Positions 8,960-18,357 of a stretch of 64,000 nt of DNA are shown piece after piece (the first letter of the stretch is position 1; every line of letters starts with the position of its first letter). Below the pieces are notes generated by a model that did no database searches, had not been told where the DNA came from, and worked only from the letters and a program-made list of their open reading frames with translations. The position numbers were made by a program, and so were the translations under genes. This DNA is from Flavobacteriales bacterium (GTDB taxonomy: Bacteria > Bacteroidota > Bacteroidia > Flavobacteriales_D > Parvicellaceae), in contig JACJZN010000007.1 in NCBI GenBank assembly GCA_020635565.1, forward strand, positions 1 to 64,000, given 5' to 3'.

Positions 8960-9564
8960 GATTTTTTGATCTTTGAGAAAACATAAAACATCTCCGTAGC
9001 GATCTCAAAACTTCGACAATCATACATTACTGATTCCAATGGAGTGTTATCGTACTTTTTTGGATCCTCATACCTCAATGGTAGCCTCTTTTCACAACCC
9101 TCCACTACCGGACAATTCTCATCGGCATGAGAACAGGTCATTATCGCCCCGAACCCAGAAGCAGGGTTAGTTTTATCATCATACAACTTGGAGTACATTG
9201 GAAAAGACGCTTGATCTTCCTTCCATCGTACCAGATACAGCGGGTTATTCATCCCCTCGACCTCTACTTCAAACCCAAATCTTCGAATCGATGCTACAGC
9301 TCTTTCATTGAATGATGTTACTTCAACTCCACCACTAAAACAAGCCACTTGTAATCCATAAAAATCAGAGGCAACTTTAGCCCACAACTGAGAAAACTGG
9401 CTCCTCCGAGAGTTATGTGTGCAAATAAAGTTGAGCCCTATTGGAAAATCTTCATCGATCTTTTTATTTACATAGTCAATCAATTCATGGAGAATTACAA
9501 TTCTTGAATCACTGATCGTATCAAAATCGATGCAATCCACAACCTTCTTTACTTTTTCAAACAT
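8956..9564 (-). CDS. arsC: Arsenate reductase, low-molecular-weight phosphatase type
   Basis: Cytoplasmic reductase turning arsenate into arsenite for export. The phosphatase loop is FICTHNSRRSQ, with the CX5R signature and catalytic Cys. The region TCSHADENCPVVEG fits the redox-active Cys segment seen in related arsenate reductases. I choose the ATG at 9564 (MFEKVKKVV) because the open frame further upstream overlaps the preceding gene in another frame. It overlaps acr3 by four bases and follows the DUF6428-like gene by ten. Confidence 0.88.
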   Translation of the reverse strand: MFEKVKKVVDCIDFDTISDSRIVILHELIDYVNKKIDEDFPIGLNFICTHNSRRSQFSQLWAKVASDFYGLQVACFSGGVEVTSFNERAVASIRRFGFEVEVEGMNNPLYLVRWKEDQASFPMYSKLYDDKTNPASGFGAIMTCSHADENCPVVEGCEKRLPLRYEDPKKYDNTPLESVMYDCRSFEIATEMFYVFSKIKKS

Positions 9565-9574
9565 ATTTAAATCC

Positions 9575-10039
9575 TTAACAACAACCAGATCCTGGCGTAC
9601 ACTTATTAGCTGACAATGAAGACAATGGTTTTTTAATCTTCTCCTGAGGAATGCCACACTTATCTTTTGCCAGGCAATCAGTAGTAGTTGAAGTCAAAAC
9701 AAATTCACCATTAATCCAATCAATTCCGTATTTGCCGATTGTTTCCCCTTGATATTCCACTTCTATTTCTTCATCCTTAAGATTTAAGGTTTTTTCCGAT
9801 AGTTCAATTATCGTGACTAATTTCTCAGGATGAAGACGATGATCATAATCATTTGCTTCCCAAAGTTGGAAATTCACTCGATTCTCTGTTCGTACAGTTC
9901 CTCCGCAATCAATAAAGTGTTTGAAAACACTCCCCACTTCAGTAACATGAAAATGAGAAGGTACGTACTGCCCATCAGGTAGTTTGAAAGAGATCATGGT
10001 CTGATCCTTCAAGATCTGTTTGAATTCACTTAGTTTCAT
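9575..10039 (-). CDS. DUF6428-like protein of arsenic operons
   Basis: A 154-residue soluble protein starting MKLSEFKQILKD and containing PSHFHVTEVG, the signature I associate with the DUF6428 family usually found in Bacteroidota ars operons. The C-terminus CTPGSGCC is Cys-rich and could bind As(III) or metal. It lies nine bases after arsR and ten before arsC, so is co-transcribed. The biochemical role is unknown; a metallochaperone or accessory role is an inference from the Cys tail and context. Confidence 0.75.
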   Translation of the reverse strand: MKLSEFKQILKDQTMISFKLPDGQYVPSHFHVTEVGSVFKHFIDCGGTVRTENRVNFQLWEANDYDHRLHPEKLVTIIELSEKTLNLKDEEIEVEYQGETIGKYGIDWINGEFVLTSTTTDCLAKDKCGIPQEKIKKPLSSLSANKCTPGSGCC

Positions 10040-10048
10040 ATTTTTTAT

Positions 10049-10384
10049 TTAACAACATTGACTATCTGAACAGGAAGAATATTGATCAAACAAGGTGTTG
10101 AATGATTCTTGAAATTCCTTCCACTTGTCAGGATTAATACAATAATTCATCGATGTTCCTTCTATTGTTCCTTGAATAATTCCTGCTTGTTTTAACTCTT
10201 TTAGATGCTGACTGATCGTAGCCTGTGCCAATCCCAGTTCCTGCACCAAATCTGAATTGATACAAGCATTAGCTTTCAGCAAATACTCTAGAATGGCCAC
10301 TCTAGCTGGATGTGAGAATACTTTTGCCATCATCGCAAATGCATTCTGCTCATCCGTAAATAGATCTGTTTTTGTAATTCCCAT
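10049..10384 (-). CDS. arsR: ArsR-family arsenic-responsive repressor
   Basis: Winged-helix repressor of the ArsR/SmtB family, 111 residues. The HTH reads SDLVQELGLAQATISQHLK, preceded by AKVFSHPARVAILEYLLK. Cysteines lie near the HTH (NACINS) and in a C-terminal SSCSDSQCC tail; these are likely As(III) ligands. First gene of the leftward ars operon, so it should repress its own promoter until arsenite binds. A perfect palindrome just upstream of the start is the probable operator. Confidence 0.92.
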   Translation of the reverse strand: MGITKTDLFTDEQNAFAMMAKVFSHPARVAILEYLLKANACINSDLVQELGLAQATISQHLKELKQAGIIQGTIEGTSMNYCINPDKWKEFQESFNTLFDQYSSCSDSQCC

Positions 10385-10388
10385 AATT

Positions 10389-10400
10389 ATATTGCAATAT
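10389..10400 (-). promoter_or_regulatory. Candidate ArsR operator overlapping the ars promoter
   Basis: ATATTGCAATAT is a perfect 12-bp palindrome starting five bases upstream of the arsR start. On the minus strand it overlaps TAATATTG, close to the TAnnTTTG -7 element, so binding there would block the polymerase. Assignment to ArsR is inferred from position. Confidence 0.5.
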
Positions 10401-10532
10401 TACGATAAAGATTTAAATCACCAACTAGAACTTACTTTTAAGTAACATGAATTACATAAGTCTAGTGTGTAACAATAGTCGCTTTTACTTTTCTGGACTG
10501 CCGATACCTTAGCCTCACAAAACGACTAGAAT

Positions 10533-11993
10533 ATGGCTAAAGTAGTTATCCTTGGTGCTGGAATTGCAGGACACGTTGCTGCAGCTCATCTTAAAAGAAA
10601 GTTAGGCAAAGAACACGAAGTATTAGTAGTGTCACCAAATAGTAATTATCAATGGGTTCCTTCCAATATATGGGTAGGAATAGGTAAAATGAAAAAAGAG
10701 GATGTGGTGTTTCCACTTCAGCCTCTGTATAAAAGAAAAGGAATTGGTTACAAGCAAGCAAAAGTAGTTGCTTTCTATCCAGAAGGGTCTTCTCAAATTT
10801 CTAAAGCTCACGTTTCTGTTGAGTATGTAGCTGGTGATAAACAAGGACAGCAAGAACTTATTGATTATGACTACCTTATCAACGCAACAGGTCCAAAACT
10901 AGCTTTCGATTTAACACCAGGTCTGTCTCCTGGAGAAAATGATACTTATTCTGTCTGCACTTACGGTCATGCGACAGAAGCATGGCATGCATTGGATACT
11001 TTAATGAATAAGGTAAAATCCACAGGACAAAAAGCAAAAATACTAATCGGTACAGGACACGGAAAATCTACTTGTCAAGGAGCCGCCTTCGAGTATATTT
11101 TAAATGTTGAAAAAGTAATTTCAGATGCTGGATTGAGGGATAAATTTGAGATCACTTGGATCTCAAATGAATTCGAATTGGGCGATTTTGGTATGGATGG
11201 TCTTTTGGTTAAATATGGAGGCAAGAACATTACCTCAAAAGAGATGGTTGAATCTGTCTTTGAGCATAGAGGCATAAAATGGATCACCAAAGCTGGGGTT
11301 AATAAAATTGAAAAAGGAATCGCCCATTATGAGAATCTGGATGGAAAACAAAAAGAAGAACATTATGACTTTGCTATGCTCATTCCGGCTTTTTCAGGAC
11401 ATGGTTTTAAATCATATGATGAAAATGGAGAGGAGAATACCGAAAAGCTATTCAAAGGATTCATGATTGTGGATGCTGATTATACCCCAAAACCATACGA
11501 ACAATGGACCGTTCAAGATTGGCCAGAAACTTATCAGAATCCCAGTTATAATAACATCTTCGCTCCGGGAATAGCCTTTGCTCCTCCACACCCCATTTCC
11601 AAACCAAGAAAAAGTGCTAATGGGACAGACATTTCTCCATCGCCTCCAAGAACAGGTATGCCATCGGGAATTACTGCAAAATTGGTGGCTGACAATATCA
11701 TTGACCAAATTAAAAATAAGGATGGAAAATTACACCATAAAGGTTCATTAGGAAATATGGGAGCAGCATGTATCGCATCCGCAGGATATGGGGCTTTTAC
11801 CGGTAGTGGAGTGAGTATCACGACCTACCCCATTGTTCCGGATTTTAAGAAATATCCTGATTCTCACGGGCGAAAACTCGGAAAAACCTTTGGGGATATT
11901 GGACTTGCCGGGCATTGGTTAAAACTAGCGCTACATTATGCATTTCTTTACAAAGCAAAAATGAAACCTTTCTGGTGGATCATTCCAGAATAA
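10533..11993 (+). CDS. Sulfide:quinone oxidoreductase-like flavoprotein
   Basis: FAD-dependent oxidoreductase that would oxidise sulfide and pass electrons to quinone at the inner face of the membrane. The N-terminus shows the dinucleotide motif VVILGAGIAGHVAA; SNYQWVPSNIWVG is typical of SQR proteins. Cysteines in YSVCTYGHA, GKSTCQGAA and GAACIASAGYG could form the sulfide-oxidising disulfide and sulfur carrier, and the C-terminal FLYKAKMKPFWWIIPE is amphipathic and likely membrane-associated. Divergent from the ars operon and upstream of cydAB in the same direction, suggesting that its quinol feeds the bd oxidase. Exact SQR type not determined. Confidence 0.85.
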   Translation: MAKVVILGAGIAGHVAAAHLKRKLGKEHEVLVVSPNSNYQWVPSNIWVGIGKMKKEDVVFPLQPLYKRKGIGYKQAKVVAFYPEGSSQISKAHVSVEYVAGDKQGQQELIDYDYLINATGPKLAFDLTPGLSPGENDTYSVCTYGHATEAWHALDTLMNKVKSTGQKAKILIGTGHGKSTCQGAAFEYILNVEKVISDAGLRDKFEITWISNEFELGDFGMDGLLVKYGGKNITSKEMVESVFEHRGIKWITKAGVNKIEKGIAHYENLDGKQKEEHYDFAMLIPAFSGHGFKSYDENGEENTEKLFKGFMIVDADYTPKPYEQWTVQDWPETYQNPSYNNIFAPGIAFAPPHPISKPRKSANGTDISPSPPRTGMPSGITAKLVADNIIDQIKNKDGKLHHKGSLGNMGAACIASAGYGAFTGSGVSITTYPIVPDFKKYPDSHGRKLGKTFGDIGLAGHWLKLALHYAFLYKAKMKPFWWIIPE

Positions 11994-12005
11994 AAAATAC
12001 AAGTC

Positions 12006-12134
12006 ATGAAAATAACTAGATTTCAAAAATTCTTGATGATGAATCCTTTCATCCAGGCGTTTAAGTTCGTTTATTTGAGTGTGAAAATCATGTTTGTGGT
12101 TGCCTCCGGACATGGTAGCACCAGAGAAAAATAA
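12006..12134 (+). CDS. 42-residue hydrophobic small protein upstream of cydA
   Basis: An ATG at 12006 opens a 42-codon frame ending TAA at 12134. It has a basic, partly hydrophobic sequence (FIQAFKFVYLSVKIMFVVAS) that may form one membrane helix, then GHGSTREK. It lies 12 bases after the SQR stop and 30 bases before cydA, in the same direction. Small proteins next to cyd genes can be bd-oxidase subunits or, in Bacteroidota, DUF4492-like; similarity to either is not established here. Confidence 0.5.
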   Translation: MKITRFQKFLMMNPFIQAFKFVYLSVKIMFVVASGHGSTREK

Positions 12135-12164
12135 GATTTCATACAACTAAAAAAAGCTAAGGTC

Positions 12165-13496
12165 ATGGAAGACATGCTACTATACGACCGGATTCAGTTT
12201 GCCTTTACGGTAACGTTTCATTATTTATTCCCACAACTTACGATGGGATTGTCTTTGATCATTGTGATTTTCAAATGGAAGTTTTTGCGAACTAAAGTGG
12301 AGAAATATAATGATGCTGCCAAGTTCTGGATGAAGATCTTTGGATTAAACTTCGCAATGGGAGTGATCACCGGAATTCCAATGGAATTTCAATTTGGTAC
12401 CAACTGGGCCAAATTCTCAGAACTTACTGGCGGGATCATTGGACAGACATTAGCAATGGAGGGAATGTTCTCCTTTTTTCTGGAATCGTCCTTCCTTGGT
12501 TTGTTCTTGTTTGGGGAAAAATTGCTTGGTCAAAAACTCCATTTCCTTACCGGTCTTCTGGTCTTTATCGGTTCATGGGCAAGTGGTTACTTGATTATTG
12601 CTACTCATTCATGGATGCAAAATCCAGTAGGTTATGAGATCCTTACCAATGGAGAATATGTTCTCAAGAATTTTGGGGCGCTGTTCAGTAATCCATGGGT
12701 TTGGCCATCGTATCTGCACAATCAATTTGCTTCCATTGTTACCAGTTCAATGGTTGTGTCAGGGATCGGAGCTTTCTATCTTTTAAGTAAGAAGAATGTT
12801 GAAATGGGACAGATGTACGTGAAGTATGGTGTTATCTTCGGTTTAACTTCATCTATTTTGGTTGCCTTTCCAACTGGCGACTGGACTGCTAAAAATGTGG
12901 TAAAATATCAACCTGTAACATTTGCTGCGATGGAAGGTATCTTCGAAACAGAAGACGGAGGATCAGAGATCATTCTGATCGGTCAGCCAAATACTGCTGA
13001 AAAAAGACTCGACAATAAAATTGCAGTTCCTAACATACTGAGTTTCCTTACCTACCAAAACTGGGATGCAGAGATAAAAGGACTGAATGAATTTGACGAG
13101 GATCTATATCCAACAAATATTCCTGGTCTCTATTATGGATATCACATCATGGTAGGATTAGGAACCATATTTATTGGGATCTTCTCTCTTGCTGCATTTC
13201 TATTATTTCGAAAGAAACTATTTGATTCCAAATGGCTTATGTGGGTATTGTTATTGGTCATCCCGTTTCCTTACATCGCTAATACTGCAGGATGGTATAC
13301 AGCAGAACTGGGCAGACAGCCATGGTTAGTATATAACCTTCTAAGAACGGAGGAGGGAATCTCACCAACTGTATCCTCTGGAAATACATTATTTACATTA
13401 TTAGGTTTCATTGGGTTATACCTTCTTGTAGGAATGCTCTTTCTCCTCTTGGTTGGAAAGATTGTTAACGGAGCCACAACTAAAAAACACGAATGA
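12165..13496 (+). CDS. cydA: Cytochrome bd quinol oxidase subunit I (short Q-loop)
   Basis: Inner-membrane haem-bearing subunit of the high-affinity bd oxidase, reducing O2 with quinol electrons. The N-terminus (RIQFAFTVTFHYLFPQLTMG) includes the conserved His of a haem b site; WMQNPVGYE, the AMEG segments and GRQPWLVYNLLRT are family hallmarks. At 443 residues it is of the short Q-loop form, shorter than the E. coli type. It overlaps cydB by four bases. Neighbours suggest one respiratory operon: SQR, small ORF, cydA, cydB. Confidence 0.95.
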   Translation: MEDMLLYDRIQFAFTVTFHYLFPQLTMGLSLIIVIFKWKFLRTKVEKYNDAAKFWMKIFGLNFAMGVITGIPMEFQFGTNWAKFSELTGGIIGQTLAMEGMFSFFLESSFLGLFLFGEKLLGQKLHFLTGLLVFIGSWASGYLIIATHSWMQNPVGYEILTNGEYVLKNFGALFSNPWVWPSYLHNQFASIVTSSMVVSGIGAFYLLSKKNVEMGQMYVKYGVIFGLTSSILVAFPTGDWTAKNVVKYQPVTFAAMEGIFETEDGGSEIILIGQPNTAEKRLDNKIAVPNILSFLTYQNWDAEIKGLNEFDEDLYPTNIPGLYYGYHIMVGLGTIFIGIFSLAAFLLFRKKLFDSKWLMWVLLLVIPFPYIANTAGWYTAELGRQPWLVYNLLRTEEGISPTVSSGNTLFTLLGFIGLYLLVGMLFLLLVGKIVNGATTKKHE

Positions 13497-14575
13497 TCAT
13501 GGAACTTTTCTGGTATATCATATTGGCTATAATGCTCATCGGATACGTAATTCTGGATGGCTATGACTTTGGAGCTGGAATCATTCATTTGTTTCTTGCC
13601 AAGGATGAAAAAGATAAAAAGGCAATAACCAAGTCAATTGGACCCTTTTGGGATGCGAATGAAGTTTGGTTGATTGCTGCGGGGGGTGTTCTATTCTTCG
13701 CTTTTCCTAAACTCTATGCATCTTCTTTTAGTGGTTTTTATCTGCCTCTAATTCTTGTGCTATGGATGTTGATTTTCAGGGCTATTGGTCTTGAACTTCG
13801 CGGGCAGGTGAATAACGAGATGTGGAAGAATTTCTGGGATAGAGCTTTCGGAATCGCAAGTCTTCTTTTGGCTTTGTTTTTTGGCACTGCACTTGGAAAT
13901 GTTGTAAGAGGAGTGAACTTAGGAGGTGTAGAAAATGGTGAATCTCTATACGAACCCCTTTACTTTTTTCTTCCGCTGTGGAATGAGGAATTCAGTCCAT
14001 TGAGCGTACATTTAGGCGTTATCGACTGGTTTACGCTGCTAATAGGAGTGATTGCAGTAGTTGCATTGACCATTCACGGTGGCAACTGGGTCGTATTAAA
14101 AACTAGCTCTTCAATCAACGATAAGATCAAATCACTGAATTTTAAATTGAATTTTGTTCTTCTGATCTTAATTCTAACCTCTTTTGGTGTCTGGCATTTG
14201 GTAGATCCAGATCCATTCAGAAATTTTATAGCACAGCCGATATTATGGATCTTTCCAATTTTGGCCTTAACAGGAATTATCGGGATGTTTAAAGTAAGAT
14301 CATTCAACAAAGAAGGTTATGGATTTATCTTTTCTTCACTCTTTCTTGCAGGAGCCCTAGCCTCTAGTGCTATTTCGATTTTTCCAAACCTATTACCTTC
14401 TACCAACAATGTTAACCCATCTTTGACCATCTACAACGTTTCTGCAGATTTCTATGGACTTAATGTTGGATCCTACTGGTATATTATTGCCGCTGTTTTA
14501 GTTGCGATATACCTTATAGTCCAATATCGAATTTTCAGAGGGAAATTGGACCACAATGACTACGGAGAGCACTAA
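13493..14575 (+). CDS. cydB: Cytochrome bd quinol oxidase subunit II
   Basis: Multi-span membrane subunit of the bd oxidase. The family signature YVILDGYDFGAGIIHLF occurs near the start and GPFWDANEVWLIAAGG follows. The length of 360 residues is typical. The start at 13493 overlaps the cydA stop (ATGA), with a second possible ATG at 13499. The 3' end overlaps the convergent ywbE gene by four bases, so no terminator separates them. Confidence 0.95.
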   Translation: MIMELFWYIILAIMLIGYVILDGYDFGAGIIHLFLAKDEKDKKAITKSIGPFWDANEVWLIAAGGVLFFAFPKLYASSFSGFYLPLILVLWMLIFRAIGLELRGQVNNEMWKNFWDRAFGIASLLLALFFGTALGNVVRGVNLGGVENGESLYEPLYFFLPLWNEEFSPLSVHLGVIDWFTLLIGVIAVVALTIHGGNWVVLKTSSSINDKIKSLNFKLNFVLLILILTSFGVWHLVDPDPFRNFIAQPILWIFPILALTGIIGMFKVRSFNKEGYGFIFSSLFLAGALASSAISIFPNLLPSTNNVNPSLTIYNVSADFYGLNVGSYWYIIAAVLVAIYLIVQYRIFRGKLDHNDYGEH

Positions 14576-14766
14576 TCCAAAATCTTCTTCACTCTACCCA
14601 CGATTCCTCCTTCTAACATCACTTTGATGCCATGAGGGTGTTGAGGAGATTTTGTCAAAATGCGAATGATGATACCATCCGTCAATTCTCCTGTTCGTTG
14701 ATGGGGTTTTTGTACAACACTCACGTGTCCTCCAACTTTAATGTCTTTGCGAAGTGTTCCTTCCAT
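14572..14766 (-). CDS. ywbE: YwbE family protein
   Basis: A 64-residue basic protein reading RKDIKVGGHVSVVQKPHQRT and ending GGIVGRVKKIL, matching the small YwbE (DUF2196) family, which has no established function. The whole family domain is present. It lies one base after the beta-lactamase-like gene on the same strand, so is probably its downstream partner, and its stop overlaps that of cydB. Confidence 0.85.
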   Translation of the reverse strand: MEGTLRKDIKVGGHVSVVQKPHQRTGELTDGIIIRILTKSPQHPHGIKVMLEGGIVGRVKKILD

Positions 14767-14767
14767 A

Positions 14768-15931
14768 TTATAGGTCTTTGATCAAACTTACTAATTCACG
14801 GATATCAAGAAAAGCTCCTCTCTTAATATGAGTTAGCACCACAATTGTTTTCTGCTCATCTGGAACTCTTATAAAGTAGGTTCTAAAACCTTTCCACCAA
14901 CCGGTATGAAAAACAATTCTTCCTAATCCATCCGTGCTTTCAGCAGGATAGATCCTAAATCCAAAACCATAATTCTGACCATTGCTCTGAAGCTCGTTAT
15001 GATCTTGCATCATCAACTGAACTGTGCTGTCATCCAACAGAGCTCCATCATACAAAGCTTGATCAAAATTTAACAGGTCGTGAACGTTGGAATAGATTCC
15101 TTTATCTCCAACCACACCATTCAGATATATATCTATTGTGGGATTAAAAGCCCCATTATATCCTTTGGCTGGCAAAATTAATTCATCCTCATTATCTCTG
15201 CGATATAACACCGTACTCGTCATTCCAGCAGGTTCAAAAATGTTTTTCGTTAAATATTCTGAAAAAGACATCCCAGTCACTTTCTCAACGATAGACGCCA
15301 ATAACATATAATTTGTGTTACAGTAATAATGGGTTTGTCCTGGTGCATAGTTGACCATCGGAACTATTTCGTTCATAACAGCTATGACATCATTATTGGT
15401 GATCGTTTTGTGCTTATCTGGCCAAATTGAATCCGGTGAATCACAAAAATGAGTGTATTGACTCATCCCACTTCTATGATTCAGTAGATGTTCAACTGTA
15501 ATACCATCGTATGGAAATTGAGGAAAAAATTGATGTAGTTCATCAGTAAGATGGATCTTCCCTTTTTCTACCAATTGCATCACAGCAACTGCCGTAATCG
15601 GTTTACTAGCTGACGCTAATTGAAAGGTGTGATCGATCGTTAATGTATCTTTTGTTTTAAGATCAGCGTAACCATAAATATTTTCGAAAATCACTCTTCC
15701 TCGCTGCGCAAATAAAACTGTTCCATAGAATTCTGATCTTTTGTGTTTATTGAGGAAAAAAGTGTCTAACGATACTTGATAAGGTGCATAAACGCTATCA
15801 AAATATGCCGTACTGTCTGGTTCCTGCAATACTTGTTCTGCTGTGGAATTTTTATTTGAAGTTTCTTCCTGCTCCGCACAGCTTATCAGAAACGCTACTG
15901 CCAGAATCACACTAATTATCACTCTTATCAT
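14768..15931 (-). CDS. Serine beta-lactamase/penicillin-binding-like lipoprotein
   Basis: Class C beta-lactamase fold hydrolase, 387 residues. The N-terminus is a lipoprotein signal (VAFLISCAEQ, Cys about 18). The catalytic motifs are visible: SxxK in ASASKPITAV, the YxN-type motif in HYYCNTNYMLL and the HTG box in VFHTGWWKG. Such periplasmic proteins in Bacteroidota are mostly peptidases or esterases of unknown substrate rather than resistance enzymes; I make no resistance claim. It is co-directional with ywbE. Confidence 0.88.
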   Translation of the reverse strand: MIRVIISVILAVAFLISCAEQEETSNKNSTAEQVLQEPDSTAYFDSVYAPYQVSLDTFFLNKHKRSEFYGTVLFAQRGRVIFENIYGYADLKTKDTLTIDHTFQLASASKPITAVAVMQLVEKGKIHLTDELHQFFPQFPYDGITVEHLLNHRSGMSQYTHFCDSPDSIWPDKHKTITNNDVIAVMNEIVPMVNYAPGQTHYYCNTNYMLLASIVEKVTGMSFSEYLTKNIFEPAGMTSTVLYRRDNEDELILPAKGYNGAFNPTIDIYLNGVVGDKGIYSNVHDLLNFDQALYDGALLDDSTVQLMMQDHNELQSNGQNYGFGFRIYPAESTDGLGRIVFHTGWWKGFRTYFIRVPDEQKTIVVLTHIKRGAFLDIRELVSLIKDL

Positions 15932-16046
15932 CTTTCAAAAATAATTTCGTTTTATGACCCTAATCATTTTAATTGAAGAAGTTTTTAAGACTATTGTATT
16001 AGTATTCAATCTGATTTATCTTACCTTGTATTTAAATTCTTGAACT

Positions 16047-18284
16047 ATGCTTAAGTTTATTATGCTATTTCTAGCCTTGATCATTAATGTGAATTTATCC
16101 ATTTTTGCGAACCCCTCAGTAAACCACGCTATACAAGAAGGGGAAGAGATCGCTATTGAAAATGTTGAACATGGACATCATGCCGATACCTCTATGCTTT
16201 TCTTCATCATTCTGGCAGTATTTATTGGCGTTTCAACAAGACATTTATTGAAGAAACTTCCCATTCCCTTTACAGCATTACTTTTAATCATCGGGATTGT
16301 ACTAGGTAGCTTTTCGAGATTGGGTTATTTTGAAACCTGGGGAAGTTTAGATGTCAGCTTTGTCAAAGATTCCCTGTATAATGCAGCTCATATAGACCCT
16401 CACTTATTACTATATCTTTTTCTTCCCATATTAATTTTCGAGGCTGCTTTTGCAATGGATTTCCACACTTTCAAGAAGACCGCAGCCAATTCTATTATTC
16501 TGGCTGTTCCTGGAATTTTAGTGGCCTTGGTGCTTACTGCTTTGATCGTTGTAGGTATCGATTATTTCGATATCGGACTGGAGGGATGGGCGAATTGGAG
16601 CTTGGCTTTAATGTTTGGAGCGGTAATTAGTGCCACCGATCCTGTTGCTGTGGTAGCCTTGTTGAAAGAACTAGGTGCTAGTAAAAAATTAGGAACTACC
16701 ATCGAAGGGGAATCGCTTCTGAATGATGGTACTGCTATTGTGATCTTCATGGTATTCTTCGGAGCTCTTACTGGTGAGGCAGATAGTATGAATGGTGTTC
16801 TGAAATTTCTGATTGTATCTTTCGGTGGAACGGCAATTGGTTTGGTCATGGGATGGTTATGTGTAAAGTGGCTAAGTCGAATCTACACCGATGCGATGGT
16901 AGAGATTACGCTAGTTGTCGGTGCTGCTTATCTCACGTTCTATTTAGCAGAACATTTCTTCCATGTATCTGGAGTATTAGCATTGGTGTCATTGGGGCTT
17001 ATCCTTGGTGGTCCGGGAAGATCAAGCATTTCGCCAAAAGTTGAACACTTCATGCATGAATTCTGGGAATTAGCCGGATTCATTGCCAACTGCATCATCT
17101 TTCTCATTGTTGGATTGGTAATCTCTCAAAGAACTCAATTTACTGCAAGTGATTTTGTTATTCTAGCAATCATATATATTGGAATACACGTGGTACGTGC
17201 ATTAGTTATCGCTATGTTCTTCCCTATTATGAAAAATGCCGGATATGGTATGACAAAAAAAGAAGGAGTGGTTGTTTGGTACGGAGCTCTTAGAGGAGCT
17301 ATCGGTTTAGCATTGGCACTGATTGTTGCTAATATCGACCCAAATGATCTGGTAAGTAGCATGGGAGTTACCGTAACTCAAGCTGTAGAAATAAAAGAAG
17401 AATTCTTATTCCTGATTGCAGGTACTGTTACATTGACCTTGTTAGTGAATGCAACTACAATAAAAATGATCATTGAGAAACTTGGGCTTTTAAAACTGAG
17501 TGAATCGAAAATTCAGATGAGAGCAAGCGTTAATCACTATCTAAGAACTGCAGGCGAGAAGAAAATTAGTAGAAGTCAGCAGGATCGATATTTAAAAAAG
17601 GCAAATTGGGATGTTGTTGCTAGTTATCTCCCTCCTGATTCAGATGTTGTGGTGGGTAGTGAAATAGAAGATATGACGATCGCAGAATTGAGAAAGAGAC
17701 TTCTTGAAAAAGAGAAAAGTAGTTATTGGCATCAATTCAAGGAAGGTATGCTATTAGGAAAAGCTATTCCTAGTCTTACAGAGGGAATCAACTATTTGCT
17801 GGATCAAAACGGTTCCGATTCCCTTTCTCATAGAAAGGATCTGGAGGACCTTTGGCAAATTCCTGGTTGGGTAAAGCGTATTTCCAAAAATAAACTCTTC
17901 AAAAAGCTGAGACATCGAATGGCTGTGAACAGTCTTTCCATAAGCTATGACGCTGCAATTGGCTTTGTTATCGCTCAAGATGAATGTCTTTCTCTACTGT
18001 CGAGCATGGCAAGAAATGAAAATGTGGAAATGGAAATCCTGAAAACATTGGAAGAAGAGATCAATGCAAATAAAATTGCAGGTCAGGCTTTTATTCGAAA
18101 TTTAAGATCTGACTATCCAAATATTTACGAAGCGTTATCAACCGAAAGAGCGATTAGAACACTCTTGGATTACGAGGAAAAAACAGTAGAAAGGTTACAG
18201 AAAAAAGGAAGAATAGACGTTAGTGAAGCTGGTTCATTCCTTCAAGATATTGCCGAAAGAAGAAAACAGATGGATAGTAAATAA
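16047..18284 (+). CDS. CPA1-type Na+/H+ antiporter with large cytosolic tail
   Basis: Membrane cation/proton exchanger. The N-terminus has a cleavable-looking signal and a His-rich stretch (EHGHHADTS). The transport core (about 50-480) has 11-12 helices with the diagnostic FGAVISATDPVAVVALLKEL and EGESLLNDGTAIVIF motifs and GALRGAIGLALAL. The last 250 residues are hydrophilic and helical, presumably regulatory and cytosolic. The total of 745 residues resembles NhaP/SOS1-like members more than the short bacterial type. It acts in pH and sodium homeostasis. A bidirectional terminator follows. Confidence 0.9.
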   Translation: MLKFIMLFLALIINVNLSIFANPSVNHAIQEGEEIAIENVEHGHHADTSMLFFIILAVFIGVSTRHLLKKLPIPFTALLLIIGIVLGSFSRLGYFETWGSLDVSFVKDSLYNAAHIDPHLLLYLFLPILIFEAAFAMDFHTFKKTAANSIILAVPGILVALVLTALIVVGIDYFDIGLEGWANWSLALMFGAVISATDPVAVVALLKELGASKKLGTTIEGESLLNDGTAIVIFMVFFGALTGEADSMNGVLKFLIVSFGGTAIGLVMGWLCVKWLSRIYTDAMVEITLVVGAAYLTFYLAEHFFHVSGVLALVSLGLILGGPGRSSISPKVEHFMHEFWELAGFIANCIIFLIVGLVISQRTQFTASDFVILAIIYIGIHVVRALVIAMFFPIMKNAGYGMTKKEGVVVWYGALRGAIGLALALIVANIDPNDLVSSMGVTVTQAVEIKEEFLFLIAGTVTLTLLVNATTIKMIIEKLGLLKLSESKIQMRASVNHYLRTAGEKKISRSQQDRYLKKANWDVVASYLPPDSDVVVGSEIEDMTIAELRKRLLEKEKSSYWHQFKEGMLLGKAIPSLTEGINYLLDQNGSDSLSHRKDLEDLWQIPGWVKRISKNKLFKKLRHRMAVNSLSISYDAAIGFVIAQDECLSLLSSMARNENVEMEILKTLEEEINANKIAGQAFIRNLRSDYPNIYEALSTERAIRTLLDYEEKTVERLQKKGRIDVSEAGSFLQDIAERRKQMDSK

Positions 18285-18321
18285 TTGATCCTCCTGAAAT
18301 AAGTAAAATTAGATAAGTCAA

Positions 18322-18350
18322 AAAAGGACGATAGTAACTATCGTCCTTTT
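18322..18350. terminator. Bidirectional terminator between convergent genes
   Basis: AAAAGGACGATAGT and its exact complement ACTATCGTCCTTTT face each other around a single A, with A and T tracts on both sides, serving the antiporter gene and the leftward giant gene. Confidence 0.85.
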
Positions 18351-18357
18351 CTTAATA

